Shown here: one piece after another, positions 8,436 through 17,055 of the stretch | Layout: each line of letters begins with the position of its first letter | How positions within the stretch are numbered: position 1 is the stretch's first letter | Source of the DNA: an uncultured Saprospiraceae bacterium | GTDB taxonomy: Bacteria > Bacteroidota > Bacteroidia > Chitinophagales > Saprospiraceae | Length of the DNA: 38,195 bases | Direction: 5' to 3' | Assembly: GCA_937927835.1 (NCBI GenBank) | Contig: CALGJS010000102.1 | Location: forward strand, 1 to 38,195 | Program-made: the position numbers and the translations under genes | Notes under the pieces: model-generated | The model's input: the letters and a program-made list of their open reading frames with translations, nothing else | What the model was told of the DNA's origin: nothing | Database searches by the model: none

Positions 8436-11400
8436 CTATGATAGGTGATCGAAACGCTTTTTGTAAATAAATTTAGGAGTTTTGGTATAAAGGGTTTTAT
8501 ATAATTCTAACGCACGTAATCGAGCAGTCTTGTGATTTGGGGCTAATTTATTTAATTCAAAGTAAAGATCAGCTTGTTTTTCCTCTTCTTGATTAAGTTC
8601 TAAGAGTTCTTCTAATAAACGAATCCCCTTTGAGGATGTTCCTTGATAATTGAAGATTTGAGCTTGTAATAGCTGAGCGTGAAAAGATAGATTGGGGTTG
8701 CCAAGCGAACCTGCAATCTGAAGTGCCTCGCTAACTAATTTGGGTGCTTCTTGAGCATCCTGCATATCGAGTAGCGTCTGTGCTTTTTCGAGCAAACTTG
8801 AGCATAGAATCAATCTATTCTTTATTTTTCGAGCAATACGAATTGCTTCTTCGTAGTGGGTAACCGAAGCTTCGTAATCTTCTTTTAAATAATAAATATC
8901 GGCAAGGTTATTCACTGCTTTAGCAATACCTTTTTGATATCCTAAACCTTCACATAAAGCGCTGCAATGATTAAGGTATTCAACAGCGAGATCAAATTCG
9001 CCCTCGATACTTCGTAATTCACCAATCAAACCTAACGCAATAGCGATTCCTTGTTTGTCACCGAGCTGTTCACAAAGTTCTAAATCTTGAATAAAATGAT
9101 CTGCTGCTTTTTGATAATCTCCTTGTTGCTGGTATACACTGCCAATACATCCGATGGCAATTGAGGTAAGTAATTTATTACCTAATTCTTGGCTTAACTC
9201 TAGTCCTTTTTCATAACAAGATAAAGCACTTTCAAAATCCCCTTTTTCAAAATAAACAATTCCAAGATTGACATATAGAGTGGCCATTCCTCGACGATCT
9301 CCATTCTCTTCACTTTTTTTCAATTGTATTTGTTGCTCCGAGATTCCCTCATCATAACGACCGAGGTTCATGTAAGTAAGGCCAAGGTTGGCAACAATTT
9401 GTGCATTGGCCGTGTGATAAGGAAGTGCTTCAGATCCAGCAATAGTTTGTTTGAAATATTCTATGGCTTCTTTATATTCTCCTTGGCGGAAATATAGATT
9501 TCCTAAGTTTCCGGTAACCCGAACGATTCCAATCTGATCTTTTTTTGTGGAGAAGAAGGTGAGTGCTTTATCAAAATGTGTCCGTGCTTTTTTATAACTT
9601 CCTTTTAAAAGTAGCAGATGACCGAGCTTTGTATGTGCTCTTCCTTTGATGAGGGGGTCATCTGTTTTAAGTGCTACTTTCAACCCTTTTTTATAAATTT
9701 CTTCACCAGTGTCCCATTGCCCGATTAACTCAAGTACACCACCTTTGCTTAATAAAATTGGTGCTACTTTTTCTTCTTCCTTTTTTGCGCTTAGTCTATT
9801 TAAAAGACGGTCGTAATATTTTAAAGCTTGTACATTTTGAAAATTACTTTTGGCAAAATTTGCTGTTTTTTCGAGATAATAATTTGTCTTATCTGACACT
9901 TCAGCTTGCTCGTAATGAAAAGCTAAGTCGATATACTTTTTAGATAAATTATCCTCATATATTTTTTCAATAGATTCTGAAATGGTTAAGTGTAGCTTTC
10001 TAAGCTGTGTCCGTAATTGCATTTCATAAACTGCTTCCCGTAGCAAGGCGTGTCGAAATATATATTTGATTTCATTCATCGCCTGCCAGATTTGTCCTTT
10101 TTCGGCGGCTGTTATCTGTTCTACAATTGTAGTGTGAGAATTAAAATCAAAATCTTCGTGATTTTTTAAAACTGCTGAAAGAATTGGTACTTCAAATTCT
10201 CGACCAATGACGGCCGCAGTTTTAACGGTGGCTTTTACTAAGTCAGAAAGCCGATCAATCCGTGCCATCAAAATAGCGTTGATTGAATCAGATACCACGC
10301 CATGACTTTCCTTTATATTCCAAAGGCCAGCTTCTTGGACTAAAAGATTTTCTTCCAAATAGTAGGCAATTACTTGTTCAAAATAAAATGGATTTCCATC
10401 TGTAAGTTGGTGGATAGCTAGATCAAATTCTGGATGTGTTGCTCCTTCTAGTTTCTGCTCTAGTACTTTCTTAATCGCCTTAACTGAAAGGTTTTTAAGG
10501 TTGATTCGATGTAGATGAATAAAATTTTCTTTTAATATTTCTTTTGGAATCAAATATTTTTTGGTTCCATCATCTTCATAACGGGAAGTGACGACTAGAG
10601 CAATTGGAAAACCGGCGATTGATTTGCAAAATGAATTTAGAAATTCCTGAGAACTATCATCATACCAATGACCATCTTCTAGTTCGATGACTAGTGGACG
10701 ACTAATGGAAAGTGCTAAGAAAAAACTGGATAGTGCACTATTGATATTTTGGTAACGCCCCTTAGCATCGAGTTGACCCCAAAGAGAGTTTTCGTATAGG
10801 ATACCGATTTGAGCAGCAAGGACCGATTTGGTTCGGAGTAATTCTTTTCGAACCGTTTCAGCTTGTCCATGAGCAGAGGTCGTTAAGTCTTCTTCTAAGA
10901 AGTTGAAATTTTCTTCAAATTTTTCGAGATTGAGTTGACTGTTTTCATTGGAAGCTTGATCAAAAAAAATGCTCAAGGCACTGATAAAAGGATTAAAAGG
11001 TTTTTGTAATATTTGATCTGCTGGACAAACCATCCAAGTAAGATCCTTTTTCTTTTTTAACTTCTTCCGAAGTTCAAAAGTGAGTCGACTTTTACCTGAA
11101 CCAGCTTCTCCAAATATATAAGCTAACGAATTGTAGGTTCCTGTCAAGGAAGGCGTAATAAACTCAACAAGTTTGTTTAAGGTCTTTTTTCGACCTTTCA
11201 TACTACCTTTATAACCACTTTTGATTAAGACTTTTCTACCCTGAAAAATATAAGTCGGAATATCAGAAGCTACTCCTTTATATTGGATATCTCCTTTGTG
11301 TATAAATTTATATTGTTTGGCTTTTCGTATTTCATCATCTACCAAAATTTCTCCCCATTCTGCTTTAACCATTAGACGAGCAGCGATATTGACTCGATTT

Positions 11401-12461
11401 CCTACTGCCGCATATTGACAACGTTCTTTACCTCCAATGATTCCTGTAAATGCTAAGCCAGTTGTGATGCCCATCTTTACCTTAACAGATATTTGATCTG
11501 AAAAAGCTTCTACTCCTTCTTTTATTGCTAACGCTAATTCTAAAACCCTTTCTGTATTATTTTCGAATGAAATAGGCGCTCCAAAAAATCCAAGCATCAC
11601 TCCTCCTTTATCACCAAAATCTATCTCTTTAAAATATCCGGAAAAAGTATTGAATTGATCTAATACTAATGTGGTAAATTTATTAAAGTCTTCGTGATTC
11701 GTGATTCCTTCAAAGGCAATGAAAATAGTGGTAACTCGACGGAATTCTCCCGCTCCATTAAATCGAACAATCGACTTAGGTAAGAAATTACGAAGTGCCT
11801 TTCCGGAAATAGACGGAACTTGAAAATCGTTTGAGACTAGATTATGCTCAACATTGGTGGATAGTAGTTTTTTATAACCATCACTTAGATCTTCAAATTG
11901 GTAATTTTCGTTCGGAATTTTTTTAAGAATATTTTGATCTAAAATAATTTCTTGTCCAGATGCATGATGCTCCGCAGCCGCACAATTGTCAATCCCAGGT
12001 CCACGGAAATAAAAAGAGTTTAATTGATTACCAACTACTCCCCAAAGAACCTCTCCAAAAGAAATTCCGATTTTAATGCCAATTTCAAAATTACCGAACC
12101 GTGTTTTTTTAATGCCTTCTTGAACAAAAAGAGCACGTAGTTGACAAGCGGTTTGGATAACTTCAATAGGATCTTTTGTATGTTCAAAAATTCCGGTAAA
12201 AGCATCTCCCGCAAAATAAGGGATGAATCCTTTACTTTGATAAACGACTTGTACCAAAGGTTCAAAGATATTATTCAGACTAGTAGACAATTCCTCTGCT
12301 CCTTCGTTCCCTTCTTTCATTAAGGTTTCTGTCAAAGGTGTAAAGCCAGATAAATCAATAAAGATAGTATAGGCGTTGAACCGACCAGAGGTGTGGTTGC
12401 CTAAAAATTGCTCTTGAATAAAATGGGGAATAAGTTGTTTTACAGGCACGGTGATACTCAA
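8436..12461 (-). CDS. Soluble adenylyl cyclase-like protein: two cyclase domains, NTPase, TPRs
   Basis: A 1341-residue predicted cytoplasmic protein with the domain order of mammalian soluble adenylyl cyclase. Cyclase domain 1 (about 28-185) has both metal-binding aspartates, D36 in TIFIDLSGFT and D86 in YFAGDAF, but lacks the N/R pair. Cyclase domain 2 (about 240-395) lacks the first Asp (TIFIAFEGI) but keeps the DKGG lysine and the transition-state pair in VGNRVNIAARL. The two halves are thus complementary and could form one heterodimer-like site. A P-loop NTPase follows, with Walker A GEAGSGKS near residue 455 and a Walker B-like LVIELEDGHWYDD near 590. The C-terminal third is a run of TPR units (for example GMATLYVNLGIVYFEKGDFE). 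The product is probably cAMP. At the position I align with the human ATP/bicarbonate-site lysine there is a Tyr (Y82). Confidence 0.85.
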   Translation of the reverse strand: MSITVPVKQLIPHFIQEQFLGNHTSGRFNAYTIFIDLSGFTPLTETLMKEGNEGAEELSTSLNNIFEPLVQVVYQSKGFIPYFAGDAFTGIFEHTKDPIEVIQTACQLRALFVQEGIKKTRFGNFEIGIKIGISFGEVLWGVVGNQLNSFYFRGPGIDNCAAAEHHASGQEIILDQNILKKIPNENYQFEDLSDGYKKLLSTNVEHNLVSNDFQVPSISGKALRNFLPKSIVRFNGAGEFRRVTTIFIAFEGITNHEDFNKFTTLVLDQFNTFSGYFKEIDFGDKGGVMLGFFGAPISFENNTERVLELALAIKEGVEAFSDQISVKVKMGITTGLAFTGIIGGKERCQYAAVGNRVNIAARLMVKAEWGEILVDDEIRKAKQYKFIHKGDIQYKGVASDIPTYIFQGRKVLIKSGYKGSMKGRKKTLNKLVEFITPSLTGTYNSLAYIFGEAGSGKSRLTFELRKKLKKKKDLTWMVCPADQILQKPFNPFISALSIFFDQASNENSQLNLEKFEENFNFLEEDLTTSAHGQAETVRKELLRTKSVLAAQIGILYENSLWGQLDAKGRYQNINSALSSFFLALSISRPLVIELEDGHWYDDSSQEFLNSFCKSIAGFPIALVVTSRYEDDGTKKYLIPKEILKENFIHLHRINLKNLSVKAIKKVLEQKLEGATHPEFDLAIHQLTDGNPFYFEQVIAYYLEENLLVQEAGLWNIKESHGVVSDSINAILMARIDRLSDLVKATVKTAAVIGREFEVPILSAVLKNHEDFDFNSHTTIVEQITAAEKGQIWQAMNEIKYIFRHALLREAVYEMQLRTQLRKLHLTISESIEKIYEDNLSKKYIDLAFHYEQAEVSDKTNYYLEKTANFAKSNFQNVQALKYYDRLLNRLSAKKEEEKVAPILLSKGGVLELIGQWDTGEEIYKKGLKVALKTDDPLIKGRAHTKLGHLLLLKGSYKKARTHFDKALTFFSTKKDQIGIVRVTGNLGNLYFRQGEYKEAIEYFKQTIAGSEALPYHTANAQIVANLGLTYMNLGRYDEGISEQQIQLKKSEENGDRRGMATLYVNLGIVYFEKGDFESALSCYEKGLELSQELGNKLLTSIAIGCIGSVYQQQGDYQKAADHFIQDLELCEQLGDKQGIAIALGLIGELRSIEGEFDLAVEYLNHCSALCEGLGYQKGIAKAVNNLADIYYLKEDYEASVTHYEEAIRIARKIKNRLILCSSLLEKAQTLLDMQDAQEAPKLVSEALQIAGSLGNPNLSFHAQLLQAQIFNYQGTSSKGIRLLEELLELNQEEEKQADLYFELNKLAPNHKTARLRALELYKTLYTKTPKFIYKKRFDHLS

Positions 12462-12694
12462 TATATGATTACTTAGTCACGAATTTACACTTTAATAATA
12501 ACTTTCGACTACTCTGATTGATTGATCTTGAGAATTTTTAAAAATAATATAAAATACAGACGAAGTTGTCAACCGGAATATTAACAAGCTCTATGATTAA
12601 ATTTTAATTATTAGTAGTTTTGATCGCTGCTGTATTACAATGACTTGAAAGTTTTATTCTGAACCTTTTCACCGACAACTATCTATTTTTTATT
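12462..12694. promoter_or_regulatory. Divergent intergenic region, cyclase / S9 peptidase
   Basis: A 233-bp AT-rich gap between two divergent genes, so it must hold both promoters. I see no confident -33/-7 pair, no strong palindrome and no small ORF. Confidence 0.35.
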
Positions 12695-15070
12695 ATGATG
12701 AATGAGACTCCCCCAATGATAACCAATAATACGGGGTACCAAAACCCACCAGATGATATTGCTGCTTTGGTTAATGCGGCTCCAACACCCGGAGCAAGCT
12801 TAAGCCCATCAGGAGAATGGATGCTCTTATTAGAAAAACCAAATCTACCTTCTATCGAAGAAGTAGCCCAACCTGAATTAAGGCTCGCAGGTATTCGGAT
12901 AAATCCTCGGACGAATGGTTCTAGTCGTCCTGTTTATTATAATGGATTTAAAATAAAATCATTAAAAGACTTTACCGAGAAAAAAGTGAATGGACTACCG
13001 TCTATTCCTAAAATTGAAAATGTTAGTTGGTCTCCTCAAGGTGATAAGATTGCTTTTACTAATACAGTTGACACAGGCTTAGAACTCTGGTTGATTGATT
13101 TAGCGAAAGCAACGGCGAAAAAAATGACTTCAGCTATAATTAATGATGCAATTTCAGGATTACCTTACCGCTGGTTTTCCGATGGAAGAACGATTTTGTT
13201 CAAAGCGATTGTCGATAATCGCGGAGAGGCACCTTTTGCTAATATAGTTCCTTCCGGACCCGTTATTCAAGAAAACAAAACGAGTGTAGCACCCGTTCGT
13301 ACTTATCAAGATTTATTGAAAAACAAACATGACGAAGCCCTCTTTACTTATTATACGAACGCTCAACTTAAAACGGTTGATCTCGAAACAGGTGAACAAA
13401 CTAATTTTGGAACGCCAGGCATCATCAGCAATTTACAAACAAGTCCGGATGCAAGATATGTTTTGATCACTAGGATTCAAACACCTTTTTCTTACTTGGT
13501 TCCTTACGCAAGGTTTGCGATGCAAGTAGAGATAGTGAATAGAAAGGGAGTAGTAATAAAAAAAGTCGCATCTATTCCTTCTTCAGAAGATATTCCCAAA
13601 GGATTTGGAGCGGTCCGTAAAGGTCCTCGATCTTTTGGTTGGCGAGCGGATTTGCCAGCGACACTTGTTTGGGTAGAGGCACAAGATGAGGGTGATCCAA
13701 AAGTTGAAGTAGATATCCGAGACAAAATGTATGCCTTTTCTGCTCCCTTTACGGAAACGGCAAAACCACTAATAGAATTCGAACTTCGATACGGTGGAGT
13801 AGAATGGGGAAATGGAACACTCGGTATTTGTTATGAATGGTGGTGGAATAATCGACAATTAATTACCAGTCGATGGCAACCAGATGCACCTCAAGAAGGT
13901 AAACTACTTTTATCAGATCGGAGTTGGGAAGATTCTTATAATGACCCGGGTGACTTTGTGACAGAAAGAAATAGTTATGGCCGAAGTATTTTGGTTGAGA
14001 AAGATGGAAATCTTTATTTAACAGGTACTGGTGCTTCTGCTGAAGGCAATCGACCATTCGTTGATACGTTTGAGTTAGCAACCAAAAAAACTACTCGTTT
14101 ATGGCGTTCAAAAGCACCTCATTATGAACGCCCCGTTTCTATTAAATGGGTTTCAGAAAAGATTCTTTTGACGATTAGAGAATCAAAAGATGAACCACCA
14201 AATTACTATTTTCGGAATTTAGAAAATGAGGAACTAACTCAGATTACTGATTTTGAAAATCCTTATAAAAATTTAGCATCTGTCAAAAAAGAACTAGTCC
14301 AATATAAGCGAGCAGATGGTTTAGATCTGAATGCTACTTTATATACGCCTCCGAATTATGATCCAGCAAAAGACGGGAAATTACCTGCGCTTATGTGGGC
14401 TTATCCACGGGAATATAAAAGTGCAGATGCGGCTGGACAGGTCAAAGATTCCCCTTACGAGTTTATTCGGATTGGTTGGTATTCCCCGATTTTTTGGGTG
14501 ACACAGGGATATGCGGTATTGGATGATTTTGGAATGCCTATCGTTGGAGAAGGAGATGAAGAACCTAACGAAACATTTATTGAACAACTTGTAATGGATG
14601 CTGAAGCAGCTGCCAAACTTATCGTAGATCGAGGAATTGCAGACCCTAAACGATTAGCAGTTGGAGGACACTCTTATGGTGCATTTATGACGGCAAACTT
14701 ATTAGCACATTCAAATATTTTTGCTGCGGGTATCGCTCGTAGTGGTGCGTATAATCGGACGTTAACGCCTTATGGTTTTCAGTCGGAAGAAAGAACGTTC
14801 TGGGAAGCACCAGAAACTTATTTTAAAATGTCTCCTTTCATGCACGCGGATAAAATTAAGGCACCTTTGTTATTGATACACGGAGATGCGGATAATAATT
14901 CAGGAACCTATCCAATGCAGAGTGAAAGATTTTATGCGGCTTTAAAAGGACAAGGAGCGCCGGCTAGATTGGTGATGCTTCCTCATGAAAGTCATAGCTA
15001 TCGAGCGAAAGAATCAGTGATGCATATGTTATGGGAAATGCATAATTGGTTGGAGAGGCATTTGTCGTAG
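12695..15070 (+). CDS. S9-family serine peptidase (prolyl oligopeptidase fold)
   Basis: An N-terminal propeller-like region (about residues 20-510, with units such as NVSWSPQGDKIAFTNT) is followed by an alpha/beta-hydrolase domain. The catalytic triad is visible: the nucleophile Ser in GGHSYGAFMTANLL, the Asp in LLIHGDADNNSGTYP, and the His in LPHESHSY. The overall look (PPDDIAALVNAAPTPGASLSPSGEWM at the start) matches the group related to plant chloroplast glutamyl endopeptidases. These cleave oligopeptides, with the propeller limiting substrate size. No signal peptide is seen in frame upstream to the stop at 12641, so it is probably cytoplasmic, unlike many Bacteroidota S9 peptidases. The start ATGATG at 12695 is the only good choice. 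Its stop codon lies inside the palindrome shared with gcvH. Confidence 0.85.
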   Translation: MMNETPPMITNNTGYQNPPDDIAALVNAAPTPGASLSPSGEWMLLLEKPNLPSIEEVAQPELRLAGIRINPRTNGSSRPVYYNGFKIKSLKDFTEKKVNGLPSIPKIENVSWSPQGDKIAFTNTVDTGLELWLIDLAKATAKKMTSAIINDAISGLPYRWFSDGRTILFKAIVDNRGEAPFANIVPSGPVIQENKTSVAPVRTYQDLLKNKHDEALFTYYTNAQLKTVDLETGEQTNFGTPGIISNLQTSPDARYVLITRIQTPFSYLVPYARFAMQVEIVNRKGVVIKKVASIPSSEDIPKGFGAVRKGPRSFGWRADLPATLVWVEAQDEGDPKVEVDIRDKMYAFSAPFTETAKPLIEFELRYGGVEWGNGTLGICYEWWWNNRQLITSRWQPDAPQEGKLLLSDRSWEDSYNDPGDFVTERNSYGRSILVEKDGNLYLTGTGASAEGNRPFVDTFELATKKTTRLWRSKAPHYERPVSIKWVSEKILLTIRESKDEPPNYYFRNLENEELTQITDFENPYKNLASVKKELVQYKRADGLDLNATLYTPPNYDPAKDGKLPALMWAYPREYKSADAAGQVKDSPYEFIRIGWYSPIFWVTQGYAVLDDFGMPIVGEGDEEPNETFIEQLVMDAEAAAKLIVDRGIADPKRLAVGGHSYGAFMTANLLAHSNIFAAGIARSGAYNRTLTPYGFQSEERTFWEAPETYFKMSPFMHADKIKAPLLLIHGDADNNSGTYPMQSERFYAALKGQGAPARLVMLPHESHSYRAKESVMHMLWEMHNWLERHLS

Positions 15071-15096
15071 AGACAATTCATGAATTGTCTCTACGA
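15065..15096. terminator. 32-bp perfect palindrome overlapping both convergent gene ends
   Basis: The half-site TCGTAGAGACAATTCA is followed directly by its reverse complement. The stop codon of the S9 peptidase (TAG, 15068-15070) and the stop of the GcvH-like gene (15078-15080) both lie inside it, and on the plus strand it is followed by seven or more A's. As RNA it would make a very stable hairpin on either strand and could act as a bidirectional terminator. The GTAGAGAC...GTCTCTAC ends resemble dispersed palindromic repeats I recall from Bacteroidota and cyanobacterial genomes; that similarity is from memory. Confidence 0.7.
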
Positions 15097-15482
15097 AAAA
15101 AAGCACCGATATATTCCTCAAACGCTGCTGCTGACATCAGCTCTAGAAAATCGTCTTTATCGTCTGGTTTTATTTTCACAATCCATCCACGATCATATGG
15201 TTCTTGATTGATCAAGGTTGGTTCATCAAGGAGTACAGTGTTAACTTCTACAATGGTGCCAGCAACGGGTAAGTAAATTTCATTGGCCATTTTATCTGAT
15301 TCGGTCACGGCAAAAATAGCGTCTTTCTCAAAATGATCTGAGACTTTTGGTAACTCTATAAAATTGATCGTACCTGCTGCTTTCTGACCAAAATCAGACA
15401 AGCCAATAATCAGTAGGTCGTTCTCAGGGCAGGCCCATTCCATGTTTTCAGTGTAGCGAGCAGAGGGAGCAATTTGGCGCAT
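15078..15482 (-). CDS. gcvH: Glycine cleavage system H-like lipoyl protein
   Basis: A 134-residue protein with the GcvH layout: RYTENMEWACPENDLLIIGL (H family usually RYTxxHEW, here Met replaces His), then GTINFIELPKVSDHFEK, and the lipoyl-lysine site VTESDKMANEIYLPVAG. It ends with LMSAAAFEEYIGAFFRRDNS. H protein shuttles the aminomethyl group from GcvP to GcvT and Lpd, and in some bacteria also passes lipoate to other enzymes. gcvP and gcvT are not nearby. The last residues RRDNS are encoded by the 32-bp palindrome, which also supplies its stop, so the C-terminus may have been remodelled by that repeat. The divergence at the His position leaves room for a GcvH paralogue. Confidence 0.8.
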   Translation of the reverse strand: MRQIAPSARYTENMEWACPENDLLIIGLSDFGQKAAGTINFIELPKVSDHFEKDAIFAVTESDKMANEIYLPVAGTIVEVNTVLLDEPTLINQEPYDRGWIVKIKPDDKDDFLELMSAAAFEEYIGAFFRRDNS

Positions 15483-15565
15483 GGTTAGTAAGACGTTTTG
15501 TATGAAACTTAAGCAATAGCTTTTTAGCTACGGGAAAGATACGAACAAAATTATTTAGCAACTAT

Positions 15566-17053
15566 CTATTTCCATTCTGGCATTTCTGCATTTTCAAAAA
15601 GTAAGGTTCTATTTTCTCCATCTAGATCCATGATGTAAATATTTTTTTGAGAAATACCGTCGTTATTTGTATTGGTGAAAATAACTTTAGCTCCATCTGG
15701 AGAGTAACGTGCATCAAGATCATTGGTGCCATCTATTTTATCAAAAGATAAGTCTACCCGAACGCCAGAATTGACGTCCACTTGAAAAACTCGAGCATCT
15801 AACTGTCTACCAGTAATAGAATTAAAGCCAGAGATATCTTGTGTATAAAGAATTTTTGTACCTGGAATTGAAAATACGCCGCCTCCGGTACTTCCTGGTA
15901 AATCAGGAATAACGGTATCAATAAAAGTACCGTTTGCATCGAGTAGCCAAATGTCTGAAGCATAAGGTGCATTACCTAAGGTGCGCACCAAAATTTTATT
16001 GCCAGGACCAACCCAATCACATTCTACAAAGGTAGTACCTGGAGGAGCTTCTGTGATAACACTTAACCCAGTACCATCTACATTTATAACATTCAAAATT
16101 GAATTTCGCATGTAGAGTATTTGGGTCCCATCGGGAGACCAACTAAAATCTAAATCAAAACTATTTAGGCCACTAATTGGTAGAATAGTTACTTGTACTA
16201 CCTCTGATCCATCGCGATTCATAATATAAATATGAAGATCAATACCTAAGTTGGAAATAAATGCAATCTTGTCTCGATTGGGACTCATAATTGGTCGCCA
16301 ATTACTACCGTTATTGTTGGTTAGTTGAATCTCATCACCCATATCATTGGCAGAATAGATATCGTATTTTCCATTGATCTCGCGGGCAAATAGAAAACGA
16401 TAATCAGGAAATGCTTCTGTTTTGAATCGCCAAAGCATTCCGAAAACAGGGGCCGTTCGACCATCTTTTGCACTTACCTGCCAGTAATAATTTTTGCCAA
16501 ATTGAAGATCCGTTACTTCTAAAAAATTATCTGATATGTCCATTACTTCTAAAATAGGATCTGACTGTTGGTCTTCATAAAGGTATAGATCATACAGCAA
16601 CATGTCTTCTTCATCTTCATCAACTGAAATCCATTCTAAACGAATATTTACCGATTGTTCTTGTTCACCATCCAGCGGAGAAATTACTTGTGGAGTGGTC
16701 GGTGGAACGCTGATAGAAGTATCTTTTACCATTCGAATAATAACTTCTCCGGTATTATTTCCGGTGACGGTCACACCTTCCAGTTTGGTAATAAAATCTT
16801 CCTTTTCTGCTCTAATAGAATAAGTGCCAATGGTCACATTTTCAATCATGAAATTTCCAGCAGCATCGGTAATGACAGAACTGGAAGTAGGGGTGGTACT
16901 GATGGCAACATTGCTTATTGGGGTAAGATCATCCTTACGGAGTACTTGTCCCTCAATGCTACCAAATAACTGCGGTTGAATCGTATCTTCATTACAACCC
17001 GTGGTGATTAAAAGTCCCAACAAAAAAATGAATGCTATATATTTAGAAGTCAT
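15566..17053 (-). CDS. Curli-operon lipoprotein: CarboxypepD-like, Fn3-like and TolB-like propeller domains
   Basis: The signal sequence MTSKYIAFIFLLGLLITTGCNED has a lipobox ending at Cys20. About residues 30-110 form a carboxypeptidase-regulatory-like domain (GSIEGQVLRKDDLTPISNVAI...DAAGNFMIENVTIGTYSIRA). About 120-215 resembles a fibronectin type III module (PQVISPLDGEQ...LEWISVDEDEEDMLLYDLYL...YYWQVSAKDG). From about 220 to the end there are TolB-like PD40 propeller blades (DIYSANDMGDEIQLTNNNG, DLHIYIMNRDGSEVVQVT, FSWSPDGTQILYM, ARYSPDGAKVIFT, NIYIMDLDGENRTLLF). The gene starts two bases after the csgG stop, so it is probably translationally coupled and the last gene of the curli operon. 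A role as a surface or periplasmic adaptor for curli is inference from position only. Confidence 0.8.
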   Translation of the reverse strand: MTSKYIAFIFLLGLLITTGCNEDTIQPQLFGSIEGQVLRKDDLTPISNVAISTTPTSSSVITDAAGNFMIENVTIGTYSIRAEKEDFITKLEGVTVTGNNTGEVIIRMVKDTSISVPPTTPQVISPLDGEQEQSVNIRLEWISVDEDEEDMLLYDLYLYEDQQSDPILEVMDISDNFLEVTDLQFGKNYYWQVSAKDGRTAPVFGMLWRFKTEAFPDYRFLFAREINGKYDIYSANDMGDEIQLTNNNGSNWRPIMSPNRDKIAFISNLGIDLHIYIMNRDGSEVVQVTILPISGLNSFDLDFSWSPDGTQILYMRNSILNVINVDGTGLSVITEAPPGTTFVECDWVGPGNKILVRTLGNAPYASDIWLLDANGTFIDTVIPDLPGSTGGGVFSIPGTKILYTQDISGFNSITGRQLDARVFQVDVNSGVRVDLSFDKIDGTNDLDARYSPDGAKVIFTNTNNDGISQKNIYIMDLDGENRTLLFENAEMPEWK

Positions 17054-17055
17054 TA

